A DNA stretch of 64,000 bases from Sambucus nigra (taxonomy: Eukaryota > Streptophyta > Magnoliopsida > Dipsacales > Adoxaceae), in contig OX422222.1 in assembly GCA_949130495.1 (NCBI GenBank), positions 276,696,109-276,760,108 of the forward strand, in the 5' to 3' direction. Under the pieces are notes generated by a model. It was not told the DNA's origin, did no database searches, and saw only the letters and a program-made list of their open reading frames with translations. The position numbers were made by a program, and so were the translations under genes. Below, piece after piece: positions 1 through 12,130 of the stretch. Position 1 is the stretch's first letter; every line of letters begins with the position of its first letter.

Positions 1-150
1 GATCTGTACGGCTTATTTCGCTTCCGGCTTAGCGTCCTTGATATAGAGCCCTATTTTTAGGATTGTTGTATTCTTGTATTTATGCTTACATATTTAGCTA
101 TTCTAGATTTGATAATAACTGTAGACTAATAAACTTCCTTCTCATTTCAG

Positions 151-1640
151 ATGTCTCTGAGACACGCACCCCAAGACAGGAATGCCCAGGCCGAGCATCC
201 AGCATCTCCGTCTCAGGGAATGATGAATGCAACTACGATAGTCGCTATTATTGCTCAGGCGGTGAATGTCGCATTAGCGGTAGTGCAGCAGGCGCCACCC
301 CCGATTCAGGCAGTGATGCCAATACCAACACTGCTTCCATCTTTATGGGATCGGGTTAGGGATGTCTTTCAGAAGGTGTATCCCCCGGAGTTCTCAGGTA
401 GTTCGTATATCGTAGTCACCAGCTAATGGAAAAAGGATATCCAGAGGCATATACACATGTATGAGTGCACTGACGAGCAAAGATAGCTATTGGCTTCCTT
501 CAAGCTGGTGGGGGCCTCTTTGCAGTGGTGGGAGTCCACCACCACCTTGGAGGAGAGGGACAACATCACGACTCAATCATTCTGGGCACAGTTCGATCAC
601 AAGTACTTCCCATCCGCCGTGTAGACTGAGATGAGGCAGAAGTTACTGAATCTGAAGCAGGAGAGTATGACTATTGCTGAGTACGAGGAGGAGTTTACTA
701 GACTTCTCACTGTTGTGCCAGATGATGCACCCATAGAGGGGAAGAAGATACTGATGTTTGTAGATGGATTGGCCTGGATGATCCGTCAGCACCTCATAGG
801 CAATCTATCATTGAGTACCTACATTGATGTACTCAATGTTTCTTTGTTACACTATCAGGATCACCGCTTCTATCTGCAGGGGAGCAAACGAGCAGGGGAG
901 TCCAGCCAGCAGGGCAGGACAGGGTGCAGTAGTACTGGTGGGGCACCAACAGCCCAACTTAGGTTGTTCGGGTTAGTCATGTTATTTTCGAGTCGCATTG
1001 ATTTTTATTTTAGTATAAGTTTTGGGTACTCCTAAATCTATACGAGCTATTCGGGTCATTTCGGGTTATTATCATAAACGGGTTATCGGGTCAAAAATTA
1101 CTATCTCTAAGACCAGGGACAGACCAGTCATAGTAAGCAGAGTTCCCATCAAGAGGGACCCTGCCAAGTGATTCCGATCAGGTGGCTCCAGATAGGGATT
1201 TAGGTGATTTAGGCAGGGCCATTAGGGTCAGTTTAATCAGCATGGCCAACAGGGTTAACACCGTCAGCAGCAGGGCCATCAGGGTCAATAGTGTTTCCAG
1301 CAGGTCCAGTGGTAACGGCCAACTGGGATATGGTCAATAGGGGCAAAGGGTAGGTAACTTGAGGGGCAGATGTTTCGGAGGTGGCAAGAATGTCCATAGG
1401 CACCAGGATTTCCCAGAGGGAGATAGGGCCCCACAGCAGCAGGCTGCCCGTAAGGAGCTGTAGAGGCCACTCTTTCCAGCCGTCCTCCCAGCGCCAGCTC
1501 AGGTTCCAGCCTTACTCTCCATCCCAGCATCTTCAGTTCAGCAGGGGAAATTGCAGTAAGGACGTGTCTATAACGTCCACCAGGCAGCAGCACCTCAGGT
1601 ACCACCTACAATTGAGGGTACGTTTCCTATCCATAGCACT
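151..1640 (+). pseudogene. gag remnant of element 1
   Basis: An ATG at 151 follows a pyrimidine-rich stretch ending in CAG, so the 5' leader may have been spliced. The frame runs to a TAA at 424, with further in-frame stops near 484 and 622. The next open part, from 631, reads as retroviral-type gag (RQKLLNLKQESMTIAEYEEEF, then EGKKILMFVDGL), the core region that assembles the particle around the RNA. From about 957 to 1105 a stretch rich in TCGGGT motifs does not look like gag and may be a small inserted repeat. The remainder to 1640 is Gln/Gly-rich spacer with a decayed zinc-knuckle region near 1370-1400. Not functional. Confidence 0.8.
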
Positions 1641-1970
1641 ATGGGTCGAGTTTTATTTGATACTGGGGCATCGCACTATTTAATAGCTACTCATTTTGTA
1701 TGGGCCTTAGGGTTATTAGACACGGCAGAGGGAACTGTGACATGCTTAAACTCACTACTGGGGAATGGGTCTTTGATTTTCTTTATATGTCAGGGTGTAG
1801 GAGTAGAGATTGGTAGCTTGATTTTACTGACAGACATGTTAGTCTTAGAGATGCATGAGCCCGATGTTATTATTAGCATGGATTGGCTCGCTGCGTATAG
1901 AGACATGATAGATTATTTTGGTGGGAGTATTATCTTTGCCATTCTGGAGCAGGAGATTTTTTGGTGGTGA
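1641..1970 (+). pseudogene. retropepsin-type protease region of element 1
   Basis: The translation opens with an aspartic protease active site, LFDTGASHYLIA, followed by the usual hydrophobic strand pattern and the conserved IISMDWLAAY stretch near the end of the domain. This enzyme cuts the Gag-Pol polyprotein. The frame stops at 1970, about 170 bases before the RT reading resumes, so the polyprotein is interrupted here. The catalytic Asp-Thr-Gly is intact; the lesions lie elsewhere. Confidence 0.85.
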
Positions 1971-2138
1971 TGCCTCGCCCAGAGGGAGGATCTTCCACCC
2001 ATTTGTACTACATAGAGGAGGATACCTCTAAGGGGACGTGATTCCCTTCCATTCAATTCCAGTCATTTGTGATTATTCTGATGTATTTCAGGAGATACCA
2101 GGCCTACCCCTAGTAGAGAGATAGATTTCTTCATAGAC

Positions 2139-3281
2139 TTGATGTTGGGTACTCGACCGATAGCACGTGCACCGTATCATATGGCTCCAGTAGAAATAAG
2201 GGAGTTATGGGATCAGATAGAGCAGTTGTTAGGTCAGGGCTTCATTCGTAGGAGCACCTCACCTTGGGGAGCTCCAATGTTGTTTGTGAAGAAGATAGAT
2301 GGTTCACTTAGGTTATGCGTGGATTACCGGGAGCTAAATAAGGTCGTGATATAAAACGAATATTCATTGCCTCAGATCAATGACCTGTTCGACCAGCTGA
2401 GAGGAGCAACCTTCCTTTCGAAGATAGATTTGAGATCGGGATACCATCAACTATGGATTAGGGAGCAAGATGTGTCGAAGACTAATTTCTTGACGAGATA
2501 TGGGTCCTATAAGTTCAGAGTCATGTCGTTTGGGCTGACAAATGCTCCAACCGTATTCATGGACTTGATGAACCGAGTGTTCAGAGAGTTATTGGATCAT
2601 TTTGTCATCGTTTTCATAGATGACATCCTGATATGTTCACACACTGAGGAGGAGCATGTCGAGCACTTAAGGCAGGTTCTTCAAACTTTATGAGAGAATC
2701 AGCTGTATGCTAAGTATGAGAAGTGCGGATTCTGGTTACAAGAGGTACAGTTTTAGGGGCATGTTGTGTCGAAATTGGGAATACTGGTTGATCCGAGCAT
2801 AGTGTTGGCGATGAGGGAGTGAGGATAGACCACGACACAGATGGAAGTGCATAGTTTCTTGGGGTTAGCCAGGTACTAGAGGAGATTCATCTGAGGCTTT
2901 TCAAAGATAGCGGTTTCGTTGACGAATCTGACTCGCAAGGGAATTCCGTACGTTTGGGATGATGCTTGTCAATTGGCTTTTGATGAGCAAAAAGATAAGT
3001 TGACTTCGGTGCCAGTTCTTTCTTTGCCCAAGCCGAGAGTAGAGTATCTGGTGTACACTGACGCCTCTTTACGGGGACTCGGAGGAGTACTCCAGCAGGA
3101 GGAGAAGGCTATAGCTTTTGCCTCCCGCAAGCTAAAGCCTTACGAAAGGAATTACCCCACCTATGACCTAGAGCTAACAACGGTCATTTTTGCATTGAGG
3201 ATTTGGAGACATTACTTGTTGGGGGAGAAGTATCTCATGTTCACAGACCATAAGTCACTGCAGTACTTGTTCACTCAGTGA
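2139..3281 (+). pseudogene. reverse transcriptase and RNase H of element 1
   Basis: RT motifs appear in order: [21 protein letters not shown], the DYRELNK motif, [29 protein letters not shown], the [18 protein letters not shown] stretch, and the catalytic FIDDIL near 2620, the gypsy equivalent of YVDD. A stop at 2352-2354 falls directly after ELNKVVI, and others follow at 2691-2693 and about 2754-2880. RNase H starts near 3050 with VYTDAS and continues with [21 protein letters not shown] and [13 protein letters not shown], then a stop at 3279-3281. Reverse transcription of the element's RNA and removal of the RNA strand are the usual jobs. The many stops make it non-functional. Confidence 0.92.
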
Positions 3282-3290
3282 GAGCTGAAT

Positions 3291-4973
3291 ATGCATCAGC
3301 GCAGATGGTTGGAGTTTGTGAAAGACTATCAGTTCGAGATACAGTACCATCCGGGAAAGGCTAACGTGGTTGTTGATGCATTAAGCCATAGACCGGTGGG
3401 AGATATAGCGGACGTCTGGAAAGCGAAGTGGAAAGAGTTGGGTTACCAGGATGCGATAGCCCGTTCCTTTGTATTTTTCATGGCAGTCATGCCAGAGATT
3501 GTTACGAGGGTGATACATGCACAGTCAGCGGATTCATTTTGTCATGAACAGATTGTACGGCTTTTAACTGAGGGTGATGAGTCCTATTCAGGAAGTTTTG
3601 ATGGAGGTTTGAGGTTTAATGGGATATTGGTGGTCCCAGAAGGAGAAGACTTACATCATGCAGTGATGACATAGTCTCACAGGTCCAGATTTGCGGTACA
3701 TCCCCGAGGAGATAAGATGTACCAAGATATGAGGTGGCAGTACTGGTGGAGTAGGATGAAGAAGGACATTGTTGAGTTCTTGTCCAAGTTTCTACTTGCA
3801 AGATGGTAAAGGTAGACCACCAGAGACCATCGGGGTTACTTCAACCGTTGGAGATACATACGTGGAAGTGGGAGAGTATTTCCATGGACTTTATTACTAG
3901 GCTGCCTACATCACAGTGGGGTCACGACTCCACATGGGTTATAGTGGATCGGTTGATCAAGGTGGCTCATTTTTTTCCAGTAAGGAAAGACTATACCACG
4001 GGCCAGTATGCACAGTTGTTCATTGCCGAGGTTATTAGGCTACATGTGGTGCCCCTAGATATTGTGTCTGATAGAGACAAGATTTTTGTGTCGCGCTTCT
4101 AGGATAGATTTCGAGAGGCCATGGGTATAGAGTTGACATTGAGTTCAGCTTATCACCCACAGACGAATGGACAAATAGAGCATACCAATCAGATGTTGGA
4201 GGAAATGTTATGCATGCGTGTCTTGATTTTGGAGGAGGTTGGGAGCCGTATCTTCCACTTGTGGAGTTTTCTTACAATAACTCCTATTAGTTCACGATCG
4301 ATATGGATCCATTTGAGGCATTGTATGGCAGGCCTTGTCGTTGTCCCACTTGTTGGCTAGAGGTGGGGGACAATAAATTGCTCGGACCTGAGGTGATTCA
4401 GGAAACTTCAGCTAGGATTGAGCTCATCAGGAGTCGCATTCGGGTAGCACATGACAGACAGAAGAGCTACGCTATTGGAAGAGGTTTTTCTGAGAGTTTA
4501 GCGTTGGGGACCAAATATTACTGCGTGTATCTCCTATGAGAGGAGTAATGAGGTTTGGAAAGAAGGGGAAGTTGGCTCTGAGGTATGTGGGACCATTTTC
4601 CATTATTGAGAGGATTGGGCCGGTGGCATACAGATTGGGGTTGCCAGAGCATTTACATTGCATTCACGATGTGTTCCACATCTCGTCGTTGAGACGATAT
4701 CTTCGAGATGACATGGCCCATACTCATATCGTGATACAGGAGATTGATTTACAGCCTGAAAGCTCTTACGAGGACAGACCAGTGGCTATCCTAGACCATA
4801 GCGAGAGGAAATTGATGTCGAAGGTAGTCCCACTTGTACGAGTCCAGTGGGAGAATCATAATGTGGAATAATCCACTTGGGAGCGTGAGGGAGATATGCA
4901 CAAAAAATATCCAGATTTATTTTTATCAGGTATGTCTTATTTTTCGAATTTCGAGACAAAATTCCGTCATTAG
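3291..4973 (+). pseudogene. integrase and chromodomain of element 1
   Basis: After the [15 protein letters not shown] linker the frame enters an integrase. The N-terminal zinc finger is decayed (its Cys pair near 3785-3805 is no longer in frame), but the catalytic core is readable: SMDFITRLP, then VSDRDKIF and NGQIEHTNQ supply the D-D-E residues. The core is broken by stops around 4100 and 4360. The tail from 4536 has GKLALRYVGPFSII and VFHISSLRRY, then a chromodomain (RPVAILDHSERKLMSKVVPL, VQWENHNVE, then a stop at 4869-4871 inside STWE). Chromodomains of this group bind marked histone tails and bias insertion to heterochromatin. The frame ends with TAG at 4971-4973, touching the polypurine tract. 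Confidence 0.9.
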
Positions 4974-4983
4974 GAGGGAAGTA
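4971..4983 (+). other. polypurine tract of element 1
   Basis: Purine-rich TAGGAGGGAAGTA lies immediately before the TG that begins the 3' LTR. This is the expected position of the plus-strand DNA primer. Confidence 0.7.
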
Positions 4984-6103
4984 TGTAATACTCCGTATTT
5001 TTATGACATTTAAATTTGGGGATTTATTAAATTTAAATTGAGATATTAATTTAATAGTAATTTGAAAATTATTTTAAATATTTACTAGCGTGATGAGAGT
5101 TAGTAATTATTGAGAATTCGTTGAATATTAGTTAATGGATAAAGTAATAAGTATAATCGAAGTTATTAAAATTATCATGAGTGTATAATTTGATAATTGT
5201 GAAAATTAATTCGGGACGCGCCTGTATCGTGTCGGGATTAAATTATTATTATTAAAAGTGAATAAATTATAAGTCATGTGTATGGTCATTTCGATTGATC
5301 CAATGTGTCCGGAAGGGTCGAGATAGTCAAAATAATATACCCGGGGGTTTAGTTTGGGCCTTGGGGCATTTTTAAGCCTAATTGGCATCCCGGGAGGGCA
5401 TTATAGACATTTTGTATTTTTGGGCAATTAAACCCACAAATTTTCTAAGGATATATTATCCTTTAGGAGTTGTCTTATAGGGTTAACAAACACAAAATCA
5501 AAGAGCGTCCATTAGAGAAGAAGTTGAAGAGCTTTACAAGCAACTCAAGGCCAAAGACTCACTCGTTTGCACCGCCACCACCACCAAAACGTAGATCGCG
5601 TGATAAGGAATGCAACCATACCTCTTTCGTCCACAAATCAGAAACTCAAATTCTAGGAAAGTATCTATATTGCTTTATTTTTAGTTAATGTTTCAATCAT
5701 GTTAGTCTAGAGTTGTTTAGAAGATGTTTCATGGAAGAAATTAATATTTTTTAGACTTAAAATCATATGTTGTAGAGGAAGTAGACATATTCTGGACATA
5801 TAAATAACATGTAGAGGATAAGCCATGAATTTGTATGGATTTAGAAGCAAGTAATCTGGAAAAGAATTGGAAGAACAGAAATTAAAAGAAAAATTAGGGT
5901 TCTTGAAGTTTATGTCAATTTTACTCCATTAAATCGTTTTACTTGATGAATTCAGACATATTTTACATAGAAAATCATGTAGTTAGGTATATAGTACTTG
6001 TAGTAATGTTGTTTGGGAGTTATGGGATCATGAATGGAGATTTTGTCGAGGTTGGAGAGGTAAACTCGTAACTGGACATTGGCAGGTTTCGTCATAACTA
6101 CTT

Positions 6104-6140
6104 GATCGATCGATCGACCCCATTCCTCGATCGATCGATC
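6104..6140. repeat. paired TCGATCGA palindromes in the LTR
   Basis: Two self-complementary runs, GATCGATCGATCGA at 6104-6117 and TCGATCGATCGATC at 6127-6140, are separated by 9 bases. In the related solo LTR the roughly corresponding position (about 1.1-1.2 kb from the LTR start) carries TCGTTCGAACGA palindromes instead. Confidence 0.85.
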
Positions 6141-6957
6141 CCTCCTGAAAAACTATGTATTTTTCTTTTTTTTATTTAATCCGATTAAAATGCGTAGGAA
6201 CCCTTGATTATTAATTTTAGATCATAATGGGATATAGAGAAGACCAGTAGTGTCTAGGTGGACTCCGTTGAGTGAAAATTTAATGTAGGATGAAATTATG
6301 GGTGAATGGGGAGTTATTTACATACGAAATCATGCGTACGTTTAATAAAAGATTGAGACTCGTAAGTAAGTTAGACTAGATGATAAGTGAGAGTGTCTAC
6401 TAAAATTATACTTAGGGAGATAGAACTCTTCGAGAGATGAGAAGTAAGTACGGAGTAACTTAAATATGATAATAAAAGTGACGAGTCCGTTATACGAGAT
6501 AATCGAGTAAAATGTGCTAGGAACGGATAATTATAATTATGGGTCAGGGGCGCACCTAATTTAGAAATATCAATATTTATATATACATGACTGTGTGATT
6601 GTGCATATTTTATATATCTGTGAAAAAAAATCATACCCGAGCTACTTGCTATCACGAGGGTTTCCGCGTCAGGACAGTCTTATCTCGATTGGGCCTTTAT
6701 GGGGATAACGACTTGTACTCTAGAAGATAGTATCCTTGATACAGGCTATTTGAGTGATAGTCAGATGGTCCTAAGAGACGTGAGGGTATTTGTTGACCTC
6801 TTAGTGACTTGGAACTATACTTTGCCTCCAATTGTATGTGTTTTGTGTTAATACAGTTAGAGAGTGATTCCGAACTAGTATTTCCCTTAGTACGAGTGAT
6901 ACGGGGACTTGATAGCAGAGTATGCCATCACCATAGATTTTATGTGGGGTGCCGATA

Positions 6958-6960
<3 letters not shown>

Positions 6961-7040
<80 letters not shown>
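6961..7040. repeat. (TA)40 microsatellite
   Basis: Eighty bases of uninterrupted TA inside the 3' LTR of element 1. It generates a spurious Tyr/Ile open frame on the minus strand. Confidence 0.98.
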
Positions 7041-7041
<1 letters not shown>

Positions 7042-7947
7042 TCCAACAACTTTATTATAAGTGTTTGGGAATTTTATGACATCACTGGGTTATTTTAAAT
7101 AACATAAGATATATGAGAGAACTTAATTTTCATAAATTAATTATCTTAGCCATAGTATTTATCGGAATGAAACCTTATAGGAAAGTTCAGTTAAAATAAA
7201 CTTTTGAGATTAATAGTACGGTAGGCGTGCACACTAGATGAGAGGTGAGAATTTCTCAAGAGAGTGTCGCATACTAACATGGTTGTTATATTAGCCGGTA
7301 AGCATTTTAAATACTTGCTAAACTATTTTTAAACTATTTCACACTCGGGCTTTGACCCATTTTCTGTTATTTCTTTTCTCTTGTATATATATGTATATAT
7401 TACCGGTGCCCAGCCACAGGGGCGTCATGCTTAGATTCCTTGGAACGGACGGGCTACAGCTTATGTGGGAGTTGCAGGCCATTGCTTATACGACCTCGTC
7501 GTTGACTCTACTCTTATTTTAGTTCTGATTAGTTAGGGCATGTGTCGCCCATGTCCCTATTCAGTTGGATTTATCTGAGATTTATGTCCATTTATATTTC
7601 CAGTATTCAATACTCTTTGGGATTTAATTATTGTCAGGATGGTTTCATTTATAGTTTTAAACTGGTTTGGTTTATCTAGATGAATTAAATTCTTGTGTGC
7701 TATTATCCATACTTAGTATTTATGAATTCTTAAACTGTTGGTTCTTAAAAAGGTTTCCATATCTGAATTTTTAAAAAAAATAGAAATAAGGTTTTAAATT
7801 ATTTTGACACTTTGTTTAATTATTTAGGGTGTTTAAATTATAAATTTTATTTTGCGACAGTGATGCTAAGAATGAACCAACCGTTGACCTTGATTTTAAT
7901 TTAATAAAGGACTGATCACCCGAAATTTAATTAGGTGGGGTATCACA

Positions 7948-8269
7948 AAAGCATGCATTGTTCTCACGACCTTCCTATGTTTCTAATCCAAGAATGGGAA
8001 AATATATTCCATAGCATGTTACACAATATTTAAAACAATTTTTTTGCATTTATAAATTAGTCAAGAAAAATCAAAATCTTGTATTTTGCCATTTATAACA
8101 TGAAAGAAAAAGTATAACATATATCAAGGTATAAAAGTAAGCCTAAACTCCTAACCTATATAGATATTATGAACTTATTCAATGGTACAGACCCTATAGA
8201 TTACCTAAGGTCCTCATACCTAGTGTAATCTGGAGGTCCAGTGAAAATATCATCAAATTGAGCACTGGT
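7948..8269. other. AT-rich spacer, nothing recognised
   Basis: About 320 bases between the element 1 LTR and the first copia-like coding trace. It may include the 3' end or LTR remnant of the copia element, but I could not find LTR boundaries. Confidence 0.5.
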
Positions 8270-8276
8270 GTGGATA

Positions 8277-9860
8277 TTAACTTAGTGACACAATGCTTTC
8301 CTCATATAAATCATTAATGATATCATGGTGTTTTTGTATGTGTTCCTTCCTAGAGTTCTTAAATGAGTTATGGGAACTATTAATTGTTTGTGTTAACGTA
8401 AAAAAACCTTCATTGTACCTTAATTTATGCCAAAATCTAGATTCACCTACTTCGTCCATATAATTGTAGTATAACATATCCCGAGCATTATGTACTTGGA
8501 CTAAGTGGTTAACAAAGAAATTTAATTTTACTTATTGCTATACTAAGAAACAAGCGTACTCCCTAAATCGAAACAACCCTCCTGAGGTGCTCTATGAGCA
8601 TCGACATCACCAAATTCACATCTTCGAAATTACACTAATATTGTTTATAATACGTTTTGTGGACAACAAGTGTGACTCCGTGTGACAAGATTGAAAGATC
8701 TCACAAACTCTCGCACTGATGGAAATATCAGACTAACTCACACTAAACTAAACTAACTATCAATTTGTTGAAGAGTTTAATCCACTTCCTTATCTTTAGT
8801 GTCTTTTCTAATATTGGGAGTACACACATGAGTGTGCATACATTCCTAGAGGAACTAATCCCAAGATTCTTCACCAAGACTTGTGCACACTTGCACTGAG
8901 ACATAAACATCTCATCCTTTAATTGAAGAATATAAAGACTTAGTAAAAAGATGATCCCTCCCACTGTACTCATCTCAAAATCACTAGTCGTTAACTTCAC
9001 AAAAGTATGAGTATGTCTCTCCCATTTGGATGCAAATACTATATCATTAACATAGACTTTGGAAACCAAGATGCCCTTATTCTCACTTTAAAAAAATGTC
9101 GTATCCAATCCCTCAAAACCATAATATAGTAATTGATCCTATCCTACGAAACATGTGGGCTTTCTTAACCCCATACAAGTCTTTGTTCAATTAATAGAAT
9201 TATTCGAGACACTTATATCATTTGAACTCCTTTTGATTCGTGATTTAAATAATCCATTTTGGAAGGAAATCTTCACATCCATTTGATATATCTTGAATAA
9301 ACAATGTCATGCTAAGGCTAAATGAATATGAACGTACTCTAGCAGGGCAATAGATGCAAAAGTGTCATCAAAATCCACACCTTTAACTTATGTGTAGCCT
9401 TAAGATACAAGCCTATCCTTACTTCTAAATATTACACCATTAGCATCGATATTATTTTTATAGACCCATTTAGTGCCAATCACATTAGTGTGTCTAGGTT
9501 AGGGGACAAATTACCAAACACCAAATTTTTCAAATTAAATCAACTCCTCATGCATTTCAAGGATCCAATTCTCATTTTCGAGTTCTTCCCTCGTATTCTT
9601 AGGTTTTATATGGGAGATATATCAAAGATAAATAATCTCACTTATCACTCTAGAACGTATCATGACACATACTTAGGATATCTAATGATTTTGTAGGAAT
9701 CATAATGTGTCAATGGTGAATCTTCTTTATCCAAGGATGTGACCACCTTTTTTTGGTCTCGTCGAGGTATGACGAGATCAACACCGGTTGGTATGTCACT
9801 TTCGATGATTAAGCCAGCTTCATTATTAAACAAGGCAGGAGAGTCATCATTAACCACTAT
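8277..9860 (-). pseudogene. Ty1/copia reverse transcriptase and RNase H remnant
   Basis: Read on the minus strand, the stretch from about 9070 contains YVNDIVFASKWE (the copia YVDD region, with N in place of the first D), then FEMSTVGGIIFLLSLYILQL and LVKNLGI, which match the second half of a copia RT. Further along, near 8350-8290, KEHIQKHHDIINDLYEESIV resembles the end of copia RNase H. The stretch 9857-9660 would be the integrase-RT linker. Stops and frame breaks are numerous, and the altered catalytic motif alone would inactivate the enzyme. Confidence 0.8.
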
Positions 9861-10364
9861 GTTAAGTGATTATATGACCTTATACACCTTGTAAGCTCTA
9901 CTATTTAATGAATAATCAAAAATATCCCTTCATTTCTTTGGGAATCAAAATTTCCTAAATGCTCTCGATCACATAGGATATAGCTAGGACTCCCAAATAC
10001 TCAAAAATACTTTTGGTTGGGTTTACATCGAGTCCAAATTCATAACATGTCATGTTATTATTGGGATTACAACAAACCTTATTCATTATGTGCCATGAAG
10101 TAATTATCGTTGCCCCAAAATTTTGCATAGGCACGTGCCTCCATTAGAGCATAAACCCAGACATATCCTGAATAACTTTATTCTTCCTCTCTATAATTCC
10201 ATTTTATCTAGGAAAAATAATATAAAAAACTCATACTTAATGTAGTTCTCATCATAATACTTATTTATTACTTGTTCTATAAATATTATACCATTATCAC
10301 TCTTTATATTAATAATGGATCGATCATGAAAATTTTAAACTAACCATTAATGAGATGCCATAAA

Positions 10365-11106
10365 TTATGGAGTCACGGAATTCTCCTTAAAGAATCCTAC
10401 TATAGAATACCTAGATAAGTCATCAACCATCACTATAATGTACTTCTTACCATCTATACTCTTTGTACACATAGGTCTTATAAGAACCATGTGGATCAAC
10501 CTAAGGAGACCAGTGGTAGTAACAATACTAAGCTTTCTGTCTGGACACTTTATTTTCTTCCCCTTATAACATGTTCCATGCACACTTGAGAAAGGTTTTC
10601 CTTGTGATGATAAGATAAAGAAGGAGATCAAATTCTCTATGGTTTAGATGACCTAGTCATGGATGTTAAAAGTCAATCAGAGTAACCTTGGCATTTTGAC
10701 AAATAATAAAGGAAATATAGATAGGCCGATAATAGTTTTGGGGAATCCTCATACTATGTAGTATTATTATTTATTTCTCATCAAATAGTTCATAACAATT
10801 TTAAGAGAAATTTATCTCTTAGTTTTCATCATACAGATTGATTATTCGAATTAAATTTTCCTTTAGACCTTCCATATACAAAACGTTTTCTAGCTCAGGA
10901 AACCCAAAAATCTCTATGGTTCCCTTACCCAATATGCTAGATTGACTTAAATCACCAAACAAGACATTTCCATCCTTATGATTCTCAAGTTGGCTAAAAC
11001 GAGACTTATCATTGCCCATATGTCTCGAGCAACCACTGACAAAATACCATTGGGAGGTCAATTTCATCTTCAAGACAGTGTGAACAATTAAACTATTCTC
11101 CGTCAC
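10365..11106 (-). pseudogene. Ty1/copia protease end, GAG-pre-integrase and integrase start
   Basis: On the minus strand from 11106 the translation reads WYFVSGCSRHMGNDKSRF, the copia protease/pre-integrase junction in which the usual DSG triad has become VSG. LENVLYMEGLKENLIRI follows. From 10631 comes GKPFSSVHGTCYKG and then LRLIHMVLIRPMCTKSIDGK and YIIVMVDDLSRYSIVGFF, the start of a copia integrase core. The domain order protease-integrase-RT across 11106 to 8743 is what assigns the element to Ty1/copia and not gypsy. Confidence 0.85.
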
Positions 11107-11668
11107 TTTCCTCTCATCTTGGGCACACTCTCATTTCTAACCTATAATTTAATTATCAACCTTTCCTTCAACAAGGATAAATAAAGGACCAAAATTATCT
11201 TGAACAATGGTGAGTGTTGTGCTAAGACACTCAACTAAAGACTCGTTAGTGTCGGTGTTTGAGTCTCTTTCACCAATATAAACATTCAATCCCTTTTTGT
11301 CTTTTCCTATCTTCCTTAATCAAATGGGTAACTCAAAATCTTTATGTACAAATCCTTGACATTATAACCACTTCATGGTTACCTTATTATCAACCTAATA
11401 TTTTTATTTCATGTATGAACAGAGTTTTTAACCTAATCAACTATAGTGTTCTCAAATCCCTTCATACAAGGTTTAAAATTTTGAGGATTGAACTTAAAAA
11501 AGGTTTCAAATTTATTTATTAATAAGGCATTCTCAAACTCATTATTATCAAAATCTTCATCCAAGATTGAGGTAGAACTTGTTAATGCCTTCGAAGCAAT
11601 GCCCTTCTCTTTCTTGGGCTGTGAAAAGTTAATTACCTCAGATGTTTGAATCAGCCCTATGATCTCAT

Positions 11669-11965
11669 CTACCTTGTATTATCAATGCCACCAGTTGTGT
11701 TCAAGGATGAGACATGAGTAAGTAACCTAGGTGTCAACGAACTTAATATTTTACCAAATACCCAAGAGTTCAAAATATTCTCACTCGAATTAATGTAAGA
11801 GTTCAAAATGTCAAAGAGTTTTGTGTAAAACTCGTTGAAACTCTCATTATCGAGCATGTTCAATAGCTCAAATCTGATGGAGAGATGTTGGATCTTCAAA
11901 ATCCGCACAGAATTAGTACCGTCATAAGTGAATTAAAATATATCCCATATTTTCTTGGACATAGT
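11669..11965 (-). pseudogene. Ty1/copia gag remnant
   Basis: The minus-strand translation contains an MSKKIWDIF-like start (near 11960-11940), then LSIRFELLNMLDNESFNEFYTKLFDILNSY and KILSSLTPRLLTHVSSL. This is the usual gag (UBN2-type) pattern of copia elements: a helix with FxxRFxxLxMxxxESxxxFxxR followed by LxSLPxxF. Upstream to about 12130 the frame decays. It sits 5' of the protease trace, as expected for a gag. Confidence 0.7.
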
Positions 11966-12130
11966 ACACTTCAAGATTTGGTGGAACTCTTATTAGGTGA
12001 CTTCATAGAATATAAGTTTTAACCCCCTAAGTTGGCTAACATATTATCATCTTTAGACCATGTCTCCTCACGATTACGAGCATAAATATCCCCTATTTTT
12101 CAGGGTACATTTGTAAGAGTGTGCAGTTGG

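Larger units (their letters stand above)
1..7947 (+). mobile_element. Ty3/gypsy chromovirus, Tekay-like (element 1), 5' end outside window
   Basis: The segment reads left to right as gag, protease, RT, RNase H, integrase, chromodomain, a short polypurine stretch and a long 3' LTR. The order protease-RT-RNase H-integrase places it in Ty3/gypsy, and the chromodomain after the integrase plus an LTR of nearly 3 kb point to the Tekay/Del chromovirus group. The 5' LTR and primer site lie outside the window, so the element cannot be dated and its target duplication cannot be checked; AAAGC at 7948-7952 would be the right copy. All reading frames carry stops or frameshifts, so this is a dead copy. 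The solo LTR at 17023-19883 belongs to the same family. Confidence 0.93.
4984..7947 (+). repeat. 3' LTR of element 1 (2,964 bp)
   Basis: The LTR begins TGTAATACTCCG directly after the polypurine tract and ends GGTATCACA, so it has TG...CA ends. It shares recognisable segments with the solo LTR at 17023-19883 in reverse orientation, for example the stretch around 5305-5375 (TCCGGAAGGGTCGAGATAGT and the CCCGGGGGTTTAGTTTGG that follows). A TATA-like GGATATATTATCC lies near 5448-5460 and could mark the U3/R boundary. It contains a (TA)40 microsatellite and two TCGA-repeat palindromes, listed separately. Confidence 0.88.
8270..12130 (-). mobile_element. degenerate Ty1/copia retrotransposon
   Basis: Gag, protease/pre-integrase, integrase, RT and RNase H traces lie in copia order on the minus strand over about 3.9 kb. 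I could not identify LTRs, primer site or target duplications on either side; the ends given are the limits of coding similarity only. Heavy decay, with most catalytic motifs changed, suggests one of the oldest insertions in the window. Confidence 0.8.

Noticed and set aside
957..1105. TCGGGT-rich insert in gag of element 1 as a defined transposon
   Set aside because: No inverted ends or target duplication could be found. It is mentioned only in the gag entry.
6801..7049. Minus-strand open frame rich in Tyr-Ile
   Set aside because: It is produced by the (TA)40 microsatellite and has no other coding support. The same applies to frames at 51869-52096, 62151-62450 and 62154-62528.
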